The position numbers were made by a program, and so were the translations under genes. Shown piece after piece: positions 9,961 through 20,900 of a DNA stretch of 64,000 nucleotides; position 1 is the stretch's first letter, and each line of letters opens with the position of its first letter. The stretch is from Camarhynchus parvulus. Lineage: Eukaryota > Chordata > Aves > Passeriformes > Thraupidae. The stretch spans positions 10,381,501-10,445,500 of the forward strand of contig NC_044590.1 in the NCBI RefSeq assembly GCF_901933205.1. Direction: 5' to 3'. Under the pieces are notes generated by a model. The model did no database searches, was not told the origin of the DNA, and saw only the letters and a program-made list of their open reading frames with translations.

Positions 9961-11817
9961 AGGAGGAAGATCAGCCCAGCCCTGGTGCTGCTGCCCAGCC
10001 CGGATCAAAAGGCTGCTCCAAAAGTTGGAGAGGGCAAATGGCCCCAGCCGGAAAGGACCAAGCGGTGACCAAGTGACTTAGTCACCCCGATTTAAAATGC
10101 CAAATAAACAGAAAGCAAAGCTCAGCGATGATCAAGTTAAAGCCCCATGGCAAAAAAAGTTTATTTGTAAACTGTTTCTTGTTCCTGTTAGAGTACCTTA
10201 ACAGCAGCACGGTATAATAAAGTTTAAAAGCACATAGAACAAACAGGGTAATTTTACATACATTCAAGAACTGCAGGACTTGGGCTCTTAAAAATACAAC
10301 TCGATATTGGCTTTGAAGGTGTAATCTTGGCTCCCTCCCTGCAACTTGGTTTGGTGCCAGTGTTCCAGATCCACAAATCAAGCAATAAAGTACCTTATCA
10401 TTTTGAACAAGTGCAGACAGAATTTTTTTCCCCACCTCCACCTTTAGTGAAGGAGTGGCTGCTTAGAAATCCAAGCAATAAAAGTAGCTAAGCCTTGTTG
10501 TCCTTAGAGATTTCAGACAGAAATGCCAAAGTTACTTACTCTCAACACCTGCAGCCTTTTTGAGTTATGGATATTTTTATTCATTCATTCATTCATTCAA
10601 TATTCAAGCCAGCAGCTGAAATGTGCCATCTACTGGACGTACGAGCCCCTAAATAAAAAAATACATAACCCAGACTCTGATTTGATTGGGCAGAATTCAG
10701 TGTGGTTGGTCACTGAAGGACTGAGATGCAGGTCTAAAGAAAAACAGGCCAGATCTCAGGGAGAGACTGCACACACTGCTCAGGTAAGAGACCCAGCAAG
10801 CACAGACATGCACAGAAATCTGCAACCAGTCACATAAAGACTTTGCAAAGCAACCAGACCTCAGGTCCACTGAATATTGGAAGTATCTTCAAAAACTAGT
10901 GGCACTTCAGCTCCTCAAACTGAGTTAGTAGTGGAAAAATTATAGAGCAGGAAAGAGTATTTCAGACAGTAAAGTTAAAAAGAGAAAAATGTTTATTTAA
11001 TTCCTACAGTTACTTGTAAATTAACATTACCTAATATAACCCATAACATTCTGTAGTGCATTTGTCAGTTTACTTTTGAACAGGGGCTTTGTCACATGCC
11101 CTCCGTGATTGTCGCACCTTGGAGCCCACTGCAAAGGAAGAACACACACATATATATTTATATATCTCTAAACAAAGGCACCTGAGCATGATCAACTAGA
11201 GGGCTAGTTAGCTCATTCTGTTTCAGAAGGCTTAAACAAAGGAAAAATAATACAGTTGAAGATAACCTGCAACTGTTTCAACACTCTTTGCAACTTTAGT
11301 GGAAGAGTAGCATATATATCACAGAAGTTAGAATAAAATCAGCTTTATGGCTCTTTGTAAAAGCTGATTCCTCTCCTGTCAAAGATAAAGTAGAAATAAA
11401 AGCCAATATTGGAAAAGAAGACTGAGAATTCCTTGATATAATTCCTTGCTATAAGATAGATCTCCATAGCTACTCTGAGCAAGTTCCGTGTGACTCAGAT
11501 TTTTCCAAGTTTATATAAATTAAAACTAAGGCATTAGCAATCCTGGAAAGCAGTAACAAGTTCAGCTTTGAGGTTAAATACCCAGAATTAAAATGATCTT
11601 CACCACTAATACATACAAGAGGAACCTCTAAGTTGTTACTATATAATGTCTCTTTTTCATCACTTACATTGCATAGTATAAAACAAAGTGCTGGAGAGTG
11701 GCGTATTAAAAAAGCATCAAAGAAATAAAAGTGCCGGACAGAAGTGGAAGGATCTTTAGGTACAAAGTGACGGCAACTCGAGCCTGGGGTTTGTGTGGTG
11801 TGTGGTCAGGGCAGCAA
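9961..11817. other. Intergenic region between FAM83D copies; probable 3' UTR of copy B
   Basis: Lies downstream of the copy B stop codon. Minus-strand AATAAA signals occur at 10992-10997 and 10160-10165 in addition to the one abutting the stop codon. An ATTC tetranucleotide run is at about 10577-10600. The open frames here look incidental. No repeat of a known family was recognised. Confidence 0.5.
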
Positions 11818-12781
11818 TCATTTATTGAGGGAATAGAGCGAGGCGTGGCGCAGGCTGTGCAGGCTGGCGCTGATGTCGCGCCTCTGCTTCAGGCTGCCCC
11901 CGGCATGGACCTGGCTCAGGTAGGTGGCAGGGACACGGCCCCGCCGGGACAGGATGGCCACCATGTGGCTCAGCTTCGACCTGATCGTCGAGTAGTGGAA
12001 CTGCCTCTCTTTGTGCAGTTTTTGGAAATATTGTGCCCTGTGACTACTGGAATAGTCAAAGGAGCGGAGAGAGGATATTGAGCCTGTAGAGCTTGCAAGA
12101 GAGCACTGGGACGATGAGGAAGACAATGATTGCAGACTAGAATTGGATACAGCCTTTGCAGGCAGAAAATACTCTTCTTTTGAAAACTTTCTGGGAAGGA
12201 GGGGTGTTTCTGTGCCCTCCTCTTCCTTTGTCTGTGTCACTGCAGTCTTCAGCAAAATGGATGTCTGTGTGCCTGTCACTCTGGCCGTGACAGAAGCCTG
12301 AGTGCTAGTGTCTGCTGTGACAGCGCTGGCCTGAGTGCCTGCATTGCATTTGGCCACAGCTGCCATCTCTTCCCACGGGCCAGTTTGAGTTGATGCACTT
12401 CTCTGTTCCACTGTGCCCACTTGATTGCTGAACGACTCCTCTTCACACAGGCAAGAAAGCTGCAGGTTACAAAGCTTTCCTGCAGGAGTATATTCTGCTG
12501 CAGGAGTTTGATCTGCTTTTTCCAGCAATTTCTTTGGAGTACTAGACAGTCTGGCAAATTCTGCTCTCAAGTTGCCTTCCACAGTATATTCTTTGGAGGA
12601 TTCTGTTCTGGTCAGCAGATGATCAAACATACCACTGTTCCTGCAGCTGGACGGTCGCTTTGGGCTGATGGGCAGTGACTGGGCATAAAGAATCCTGAAC
12701 TGGAGGTCAAAGTGTTCCACCACTTGACCTGACAACACCAGCAAGTTGCTGCTGTTCAGCTTCCCATCAGACCATGTGAAA
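11818..12781 (-). CDS. FAM83D: FAM83D copy B exon 4 (terminal)
   Basis: Acceptor TCAACAG, then [19 protein letters not shown]. It carries the end of DUF1669, the TQT-like cluster and the Ser-rich tail. The stop TGA is at 11818-11820. The last two codons, AAT AAA, form a perfect poly(A) signal directly before the stop. Confidence 0.93.
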
Positions 12782-15700
12782 CTGTTGAAAACAAACCAAG
12801 ACTTACAGTTAATCTCCAGTGCATTTCAACAGCGCAGCTACAGACAGCAAGACTCAGCTTAAAAATGAAGGTAAAGTAAGAAGTCAACAGATTATTCATT
12901 TCTGCAGGAAGGACTCTATTTAGCCATGGCCAAGCTCTCTGCTAGCAACAGGTTGAGTAAATCAGTTTTCCAAAGGTGTTTTCAGATTGGTGTCAGCCCC
13001 ACTTGGACTCAGCTAGTCCATGTGCCATTGGCACTCATTAACACGGGGCAAAGAGCAAAGTTAATACATCCTTTTGCAGCAAATCCCCATTTCTACAGCT
13101 TCACTGGGCACCAGCAGACCCCAATACTTGCCTGTAGGAGCCTGTTGCCACTCTAATGCCATCAATTAACATGAACTTCTCCTTGGCTTTCCCAACAATT
13201 TTGGCACCTGACCTCATGTAGTACGTGCTCCCTGTAAGAGTTCGAACTCTCATCATCTGGTTCAGAAAAGAAAGGAAAAAGGTGGCATCAAATTTAAGTT
13301 AACTTCCAAAAACTTTTGATTAGCAATTCTACTTAAAAGCAGCTAAGCACAGTATGGAAGATAGGAATGAAATGAACTTTTTTACACAGTCTGTGTATGA
13401 GTGGTTTTAGTCACACAGTGCTAAATTGCTGTTAGATTAGGTGACAACAGTCAGTTCCAATTAATTACTGCCCAGGAAGGCAGGAGTGTTTTTCCCTCTC
13501 CAGAGAAACTTACTGCACTGAACATAAGCCTATCCAAGCCATAGCACAGCCATGTCCATTTATATTCACAGCTGCTAAGCAAATCACCTGGCTCACATCA
13601 TCCAAACCTTTTTAAAAGAAAGTATTAGGAAAGAAAGCAGATGGTACCAGAGCTGTACCACCCTTTAGCTTCCCACGTTCCTGTTTTGCTTAGCAAGCAG
13701 TTCCTTGAGCCAAAGAATAAAAGCTATTTAAACATTGCAAAATTAAATCCCTGAAAATTGCTGCATCCTCAGGACAGGGATCCCAGTGCACACAGCTCTG
13801 GTGCACACCATGGTTGTATCTCCTACATATGGGCAACAGACAGGTTGCTTTAGCCTTTCAAGGCAGTCTGATGCTTTATAGAAAGGTTTCTTTGATATGC
13901 ATAAACTGTACCACAAAAATAAAAACAAACCACACTGACCTCAATTCAGTACTTACACTTTCCTGCTCAGGACAAACTCCCAAATTGTTGCACATTTCCA
14001 AGAAATGGGGTACAAAGTCCTGGTCAAGAAGGATGTAGACAGGGACTTGGCGGTTTTTATAGGCATCCTGAAGGTCACTGAAGATCTCAATGTCTGTGAA
14101 GGAATCCATCACAAGGGCAATCACCTGCAAGGAAAGCCACACCACTTATTTTACACAAGACCACTGCCTCCCCCAACCATTTTCTCCTGTTGTTATCATC
14201 AGGGCCTCATGCATTTCCTTGTCCTCCTGCAAAGGCTCTGGAAAGCTCTAAATGATTTCTATATTCCCACAACACTCCTGTAAATTCATTGTGCCCCAGC
14301 ATGCAAAGCATAGGCCTGAAGAGGTTTTTCCTCTGTCTGTGGCTTTTGTACACTTTCACATCCTCCTTTCCTACACAACCCCCTGTAGTGTGGCCAGACT
14401 GGGGAAGCTATCACAGCAGAATCTGGACTCCAGACAAACCATCTCCACACCTGTTGTCCCTGTGTTTCAAGCAGCTACAGGAGAATTAGCTTGAATGGCC
14501 TCCTTGCTGTCAGAGCTCACAAACTCCAGCTGATTTCCAGTCTCTTCCTGGTCTTACTGAGTTTCTATCCCTTACCTTCACAGGAAATCCCTCCACTCAC
14601 CCAACAGTTCTTTCAAAAAAGCAAATCCTAAAATGGGAATATCACATGGATGAACCACGTCTCCAGCTAATTCAGAGCCATGTCACACACTGATTTGGTG
14701 CTTGGGTTCTCACCCTTCCAAACCACTTCTGTGTAGGGACACAGGGCATAAAAGATTCAACTTTATGACTGAATTTTCCACTTTTCTATTAAACCAGCAT
14801 AAAGAACAATGACAATACAACCACTGTGGGTACCTGGCACCTGCCCTTATCAGATGGAGGCTGCTGCAGCACACCCAAGGTGTATAAGCACGCAACACAG
14901 CTGCTCTGCGTGTGGCACAGCCTGTACTCACAGGAAACCTTTCCCACAGGAACAGGCTGAGCTCTGCATTCCCACCTCTGTCCTGCTCCCTAAGGGACTG
15001 GTTCTGTTTGGCTGAGTTCTGACATATAACATGCATAAGCACATGGGTATTTCTAGATAAAGTTACTTTATGCTGGTGCTTCTTGTGTGTGTCCTGAGCT
15101 TCTTGCCACCCAATCACTTGTCTAAGTGTTGAAGAAGATTAAAACCAATAAGATGCTTTTGACAAGACCAGACAAGTAAGAAAACCACCCCTGAAAACAA
15201 AACAATTCACACCAAATCCTTGGGAACACTTCATATGACAGCTCAATTCACAGCACGTGTGAGTTCTAGTCCCAGAATTAGCACCTGAAAAAGAAATACA
15301 GTTTTGCCCAAAATGTTTAGAGGAAAGAGAGAAAACCCTTTTCTCTACTCATCCATTCAGGATAGCAAGGACAAGATCACAGCAGTCACTTGAACTGCAT
15401 TGGGTGCATTAGTTAGAGAAGAAACTATGCAGCATCTGGAGTTTTCCCAGTCTTCACATGAACTTGAGGAACTCAGAAATTATTGAGAAGTATCATACGG
15501 AATCTGACATTCAATAAACCTTAGGGTGTCAAAAATGCCCATTTATGTCCACAAAAACGCTCCCTGGATCAGGCACAGCCACAAATGGGGCAGGGGCAGC
15601 CTGCCTTGCTCTTGGCTCAGAGTGAGGAAAGGTGTTTGACAGGATGTTGCAAGAACAATATCACAAACAAGTACAGCTTTTGAGGGGAATAAATGCCTTT

Positions 15701-17128
15701 ATGGAGTTTACTCGAGTTGCCAGACTGGTCTCACGTACCTCCAGGGATTGTTTGAGAACAGAGCTTCCTCTGGGACCGTTTCTGGCAAGGAGCCCATCGT
15801 TCATGTCATCCTCACACACTCCCTAAGCTCCTGCCCTCGCAGGGGAGTAGAGACTAAGCTCGCTTGTTCATTCAGGGTGTGCCGTGCACGTTACACAAAG
15901 AGACAGGGGTTGCTTCATCTGGCCACCCAAAAAGGAAGCTACACATTTAAATTTTAGCTGAGCCAATGGAATGGCTGCTAAGGATAAGGGTGGTTCCCGG
16001 CTGGGATTACAGTTGCAGGCTATAAACTCCGGGAATGCAATGAGTTACAGGGAACAGTTACAAGTTCCTACGCCACGTGGTTTTCAAACCATACTGTGCA
16101 TCGGAACAAAAGCGTTCACTCCTGTAGGGAGAAAGTCCTGTCAAAAGCAGTTCTGTACGTCACAGTGAGCTAAGGAAGGAAAATACAATCACGGTGTTAT
16201 ATCTGTAGGTAACTTTCTCTTATAGAAGAGGCTTATTTTGTGTCACACCCTTTAAAGGACACTAGGAGGTTTCTGCAAGCGCACCTGTCTGGCAGAAAAC
16301 ATCAGTGGGGAATCTGGAATAGGAGATCTTTTGCTCCCAATGAAAGCAGGGTCAGCTGGATCCAGCGGCTGTGCTGGCCACGGCAGCAGCGCTGCGGGAC
16401 GGGGAGCTCCTGGCGCATCACCCAGAGCACCCGGGAAAGGAGGTGCAGATGCAGCAGAGTGCCACTTTTTCTGTATTTTCGAGCTTGTCCTCCTTAAACC
16501 GTCTGCTCGACAAGGGTTTTAAAACCACTTGGCTTTGCTCGGTGTCCCATGGCGACGCGGAGCGGTGCCGATTCTTGATGCGCTCGCAGACCCAGGGGAG
16601 AGGGACCCCGGGCAAGGCAGGGCAGGGCAGGGCAGGGCAGGGAAAGGAAGGGAGCTCCTGGGGCACTCACTCACTGACCTGCCGGGCGGAGCGGATCTGG
16701 CGCCGCACCGCCTCCTTGCAGCCGTAGATGCTGTCCCCGCAGCCGGGCTGGAAATGCGCCTCCACCCGCGTCAGCCCGCGGAAGGCGCCGCTGGCGAAGC
16801 CCGGCCAGCCCAGCTCCAGCGCGGGCGGCTCCAGGTCCGAGCGCTCGGGGAAGTAGGTGAGCGACGAGGCGTCCAGCGAGGCTCCGGCCGAGGGCTCGGC
16901 CGCCGGCTCCGGGCCCGCGGCGGGCGGCAGCGCGGCCCGAGCGATGTCCTGCACCTCGGGCTCCGACAGGAAGGGCGGCAGCTGCTCCCGCCGCAGGAAA
17001 GCGCGCAGCGCCTCGGGGCCGCCCGCCACCAGCTCCTCCAGCGCCAGCCGCTGCGCCTCGCTGTACGGCCCGGCCGGCGGCGGCCAGCGCCCCGAGCCCT
17101 CCTCCAGACACTGCGACGCGTTGGCCAT
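11818..17128 (-). CDS. FAM83D: FAM83D, full-length copy B (568 aa)
   Basis: Spliced coding sequence, complement of join(11818..12781,13132..13256,13957..14124,16679..17128). FAM83D recruits casein kinase 1 alpha to the mitotic spindle with HMMR and binds dynein light chain (family knowledge). The DUF1669 domain covers about residues 20-290, including [18 protein letters not shown] and [14 protein letters not shown] near the CK1-binding end. The PLD-like position reads [10 protein letters not shown], with Lys replacing His. Five TQT-like motifs follow (TQT 379, TQA 397, TQA 408, TQT 419, TQT 430), then a Ser-rich tract ([20 protein letters not shown]) and a basic C-terminus ending SLYSLNK. Length is close to the human protein (about 585). 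The coding frame is open upstream of the ATG, but the ATG at 17128 has a strong context and matches copy A. This is the likely ancestral-type copy. Confidence 0.93.
11821..11826 (-). promoter_or_regulatory. AATAAA overlapping the last two codons of FAM83D copy B
   Basis: The codons for the terminal Asn-Lys read AATAAA and are followed directly by TGA. If used as a poly(A) signal, the 3' UTR would be only some 10-30 nt. Whether it is used is not known; alternatives are at 10992 and 10160. Confidence 0.4.
13132..13256 (-). CDS. FAM83D: FAM83D copy B exon 3 (GC donor)
   Basis: 125 bp encoding [19 protein letters not shown] and [20 protein letters not shown]. The donor is GCAAGT, as in copy A, so the GC-AG intron predates the duplication. 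Confidence 0.92.
13957..14124 (-). CDS. FAM83D: FAM83D copy B exon 2
   Basis: 56 codons, [18 protein letters not shown] to ...CPEQES, between acceptor CTTGCAG and donor GTAAGT. Part of the DUF1669 domain. Confidence 0.93.
14125..16678 (-). other. FAM83D copy B intron 1
   Basis: 2554 bp. Most of it is unremarkable. A block at about 15643-16166 begins TGTTGCAAG and ends ACGTCACA, with a moderately CpG-containing body unlike its surroundings; it may be an old insertion but has no matching flanking repeat. A GGCAG pentanucleotide run is at 16616-16642. Confidence 0.5.
16616..16642. repeat. (GGCAG)n run
   Basis: About five tandem copies of GGCAG just inside copy B intron 1, about 35 bp from the exon 1 donor. 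Confidence 0.85.
16679..17128 (-). CDS. FAM83D: FAM83D copy B exon 1
   Basis: 150 codons, ATG at 17126-17128 (context GGCCATGG), ending RRQIRSARQ before donor GTCAGTGAG. Identical to copy A exon 1 except 16814 (C instead of T), a silent change. Confidence 0.93.
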
Positions 17129-17290
17129 GGCCGGAGCGCGACTCCGAGCCGGCCGGGATCGCTTTGTGCAGTTTGAATACAAACAGCGCGGCCGCCGCAG
17201 GAGGAGCCTTCCCCGCCCCGCGCCGCCGTTGGCTCCGGCAGGAGGGCACCGCCTCCGCCGGGCGGGACCGGGACGGAGATTGACGCTGGG
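17129..17290 (-). promoter_or_regulatory. FAM83D: FAM83D copy B promoter with CHR-like element
   Basis: CpG-rich and TATA-less. A TTTGAA hexamer (17172-17177 on the plus strand) lies about 45 bp upstream of the start codon. TTTGAA is the cell-cycle genes homology region bound by the DREAM and B-MYB-MuvB complexes, in either orientation, in G2/M genes. FAM83D is a mitotic gene, so the element is plausible. Copy A has no equivalent. Functional use is inferred. Confidence 0.5.
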
Positions 17291-17500
17291 GACAGTCCTG
17301 CTGCCCTTCAACGGAGATCGCGGCTGGGGACAGCCCGGCTGCCCTTCAATGGAGCCGGGACAGCCCTGCCCCAAGCCCCGCTGCCCTTCCGTGGAGTTGC
17401 TGCCTAACCCTAACCCTGCCCGAGCCCCGCTGCCCTTCCAATGGAGCTCCCGGCCGGGGACAGCCCTGCCCGAGCCCCGCTGCCTTTCCGGGGACCGGCA
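17288..17500. repeat. Degenerate minisatellite upstream of FAM83D copy B
   Basis: About five imperfect units share GGGACAGCCCTGCCCGAGCC and CCGCTGCCCTTCC, with ATGGAG following. Unit length varies from about 38 to 58 bp. One unit junction carries CCTAACCCTAACCCT, two and a half telomere-type repeats. Confidence 0.65.
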
Positions 17501-17649
17501 GGGATCGCGGAACTTTTGCCCTGAACAGAATCCAACCCCTCTGGTCTCGCAGAGATGCGTGCTAACAAATGCTGGAGCTAAAGCCTTGAAGGCTCCCACG
17601 GAAGGCAGCCACAGCTTTGGCTGTCCAGTTTGTCTCCAGCTCCTATGCA

Positions 17650-17735
17650 GCCACTCCACAGAATCACGGAATATTTCTGTGCTGGAAGGGATCCCCAAGC
17701 CTCATCAAAGTCCAATTTCCGGCCAAGGGTGCCAC
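17650..17735 (-). repeat. CR1 LINE 3' end fragment
   Basis: ACAGAATCACGGAATATT followed by GTGCTGGAAGGGATCC and GTCCAATTTC, the reverse complement of the avian CR1 3' terminus. Diverged. Confidence 0.6.
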
Positions 17736-17884
17736 CATGGCCCCGAGAGTATTGTTCAAACGCTTCCTGAGCTCTGCGTTTGAAATAAAGTTACACCCAC
17801 CCACTGCCTAGATTTCCTCCTCTAGATATCCCCCGGCTGTAGACAGTTGAGAGGCAGAGATATTTAACAGTGCCAAAACTCAAA

Positions 17885-17940
17885 CCAGTTAAAAACAAAC
17901 AAACAAAGCAACCAACCAACCAAACAAACAAAAAAAAACC
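17885..17940. repeat. A-rich (AAAC/AACC)n simple repeat
   Basis: Tandem AAAC and AACC tetranucleotides followed by an A run. Confidence 0.8.
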
Positions 17941-17964
17941 CTCAGTAGCATTTTCGTATTATTA

Positions 17965-20900
17965 AAAGAAATTTAATATAATTTTTAAATTAAAAAATTC
18001 AATCTCTCTATTAAAGACACTGAGTCAGGTGCTAATACTGTCAAACATATGCTTTTGGCATGAGTTTTACATAAAGTTTAAGATTTTATGCATTGCTTCA
18101 ACATGTTAAGAAACCATCTTCATACTTACAGTAGCAATAAAGTCAATTCCATACAATATCAAATATCCTTTTTTTAAAAAAGTTTTAAATATATTAGACT
18201 CTGATTGCCAAAATGCCATTTTATACACAAAGCTGCTAATACAATATACAGTTCTTACATTGTTTTTTTTCTTCACATAAAATACATTTCATCAAGTTTT
18301 ATCTGTACATGGTTTACTACTGATCAATGGAATTACGAGTTATTGCAGAAGGCTTGCCATCATCTCTTACTGTCCTGTACCAGGCTTATCCACACTCCTG
18401 CAACCTCACACTGCAATCTAAAGGCTGAAGACATGGTGGTGGCAATGCTAAGGCTGCATCTGCACTGTTTAAAAACCCGTGTGTCCCCTCCAGCTGTGGG
18501 TGGAGATCATTGCATTGGTGTAGCTTTGGGAACAGGTATCTCGAGCAGAGTCTCCTCTGCTACAGCTTCCATGGTTGAAATACAGCAAAATGTTCTAGGT
18601 CATAATTGTGCCGTTGATGTTGCCCGGAGAGCCCAGTGGTACTTGAATTGTGTGAGGGAACTGAGAAGTCCATTGGCAGTTTGGCCAACATGAAAAACAG
18701 AATAAAGGTGAAGAACAACCAGAGAGAACTGTTCTGTTGCACAGCAAAACAAAACAAAAAATGTACATGTGTTCTGGTATAAGAGGTGACACCTTGCTGC
18801 TGCAAGCATGTTCTGGATTCTGCCTGTAGAGAACTGACACACCAAAGCAGTCAATATGATTTGTTAAAATACAATGAAGCTCCTGTGCATTTCCTTTCTG
18901 TGTATTTAGGAAGAGAGAAGTGGCGCTCATGAGAGAAATCAAAAGAGCAAGGAATAATGTCACAATCTGGCACGCTCTGGACTGTTATCCCCTGGCAAAA
19001 GTCTCCAAGTTAAAGATCAGCAAGAACTTTATGGTCACCACAAACCTTCCAGAGACAAGTTATCTTTAGCAAATATAAGGCACAGAAATAACCCAGGTAT
19101 AGGGAGAAACCTTCCAGCAGACAGACAGTTCACCCATGGCTCACTGCAGACCAGTGCTATTGCTTTCTCAGGATATTCCCTTTTCCATGGTAACTGTTTT
19201 ACTTCCAGCAGGGATGATAGGGGTAATCAGAGCTCCAAGACTGAAGAAAAAAAACACTAGACAGAAGTTGTAATGTCATTTGGGAGCTTTTAAGAGATTT
19301 CAACCCCATGAAGTAAGATCCTGCTCAACAAACTCAAGAATTCACTGGCTCCACTGAGTATTGCACTGAGTCATTATTGCTATTGCCCTGCCATGCTCTT
19401 CTCCTTCCCTACCAGGAGTTCCTCATCCAGGTGGCTCTTCAACCACACCTCCAAGATGGCACAGAATCACATCAGCTAGACTCAGTTCTTCCCAAAATTG
19501 GGAGGGTTTCAAGATTCAGGAGCACCAAAGAAGTGAAATTAGGTGGGCTGAAATAGCATCATGTGGTATGTGAAACACAGATCCAGGTCTGATTTCAAAC
19601 AGATCCCAGCAATGGGACTTAAGCCCTTATCTAACATTTCAGTGCTAAGCTCACTAAAGTAGAGACACTGTTTTGAAAGACACCTTTTTCCTCCATCTAA
19701 CAAACTTCTTTCAACATGGAAAATAAAGCTGCTTTCATCAACCACTGGAAACAGTACAAATTCAGCACATAGGAAAATGTGAGGAGAAGGAAGGGTTATT
19801 CTCATGCAGCTCTGCCTGCAACAGACCTGTCAGTACATTCACATCCTCAGATCTTTGCACAGTCTCTACAAACAACTACAACTTTTGGCTCACTGGTAAC
19901 TGAACTGGGACTCTAATCTGGCCTTGAATCTGTAATTAGATATTTATTGATCTTAAAACCATTCAGTAAATCATAAAAACCTCAAATGCTCCTCTAATAA
20001 ACTAAGATATGCCAGTCACAACATGATTTCTAGGTTTTACAGATTTTCAGGCATATTAAGATCCAATGAAACAGCCAAGTGCCCTCTGCTCTGTACCTTA
20101 GAGGTCTCCTCTGGGATGGGCTTTAAAACACACAGATATCAAACCCCCACTATTGTTGTAACACTGCTGAATTTTACAGTGAAAAGCATTATTCCTAGAG
20201 GTAGGCTGCTACAATGCCCATGTACTGTATTTGTGTGTTTTTTATTCCCCCAAAAGCCTGTTTTTCTCCACAAAATAGTCCACCAGAAGCAAGTTAATTA
20301 ACCACCTTACAGAATCCCTCATCCCAGACCTACAACCAACAGCTGTGCCAGTGCTGCACAGGCAGTGACCATTATATCCCAAATGCCACCACACAGAAGC
20401 ATGAATCCATTCCAGGCCATTCTTCAACAGCCTTCCAGCTCACACTCTGGTGCAGCTTCAGCCACAGCCAGTGGCAGGGCTGTGAAATATATCCTGCAAG
20501 ATTTATCCATTACTGCCTCTTGCCATTAATAACTCTCCTGTCTGATTAAGAATGGCTTACATTTGATCAGACACTACTAGACTTCACAGCTAGGATGATG
20601 AGTTCCCAGAGTTTTACTTATGTGCAATACCAGTGGAGGCCAAAAAGCTGTTTGTCTAAAATGGACTGGTTTCCTGCGGTTTTAATGTATTAATAGCTCT
20701 CAGTGAAAAGAAGCCTCAAACTACTTTACACTATTGCATTGTGATCTTTTAATTTCCTTGGAATTAGGCAGGGTTCAATACACTTGCTAGCACAAAGTTG
20801 CTCTGAGAAAGAAGGAAAAGGGCCCTACTCCTCCTTTGCTGGGAGGGAAGGCAACATCTGGGCCCAAATTTTGCACCATACACAACCTAGTAGGTAGCGG

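Noticed and set aside
9286..10068. Plus-strand frames over FAM83D exon 1 (also 16529-17783)
   Set aside because: Long open frames opposite GC-rich exons are antisense shadows; the minus frame has splice sites and family residues.
10082..10441. 119-codon minus frame between the FAM83D copies
   Set aside because: No recognised domain; it contains AATAAA and lies where the copy B 3' UTR is expected.
17401..17416. Interstitial telomere
   Set aside because: Only two and a half CCCTAA-type units; too short to mark a fusion site.
17129..17698. N-terminal extension of FAM83D copy B by an upstream in-frame ATG
   Set aside because: The open frame runs through a degenerate GC repeat and a CR1 end; copy A and human start at the position equivalent to 17128.
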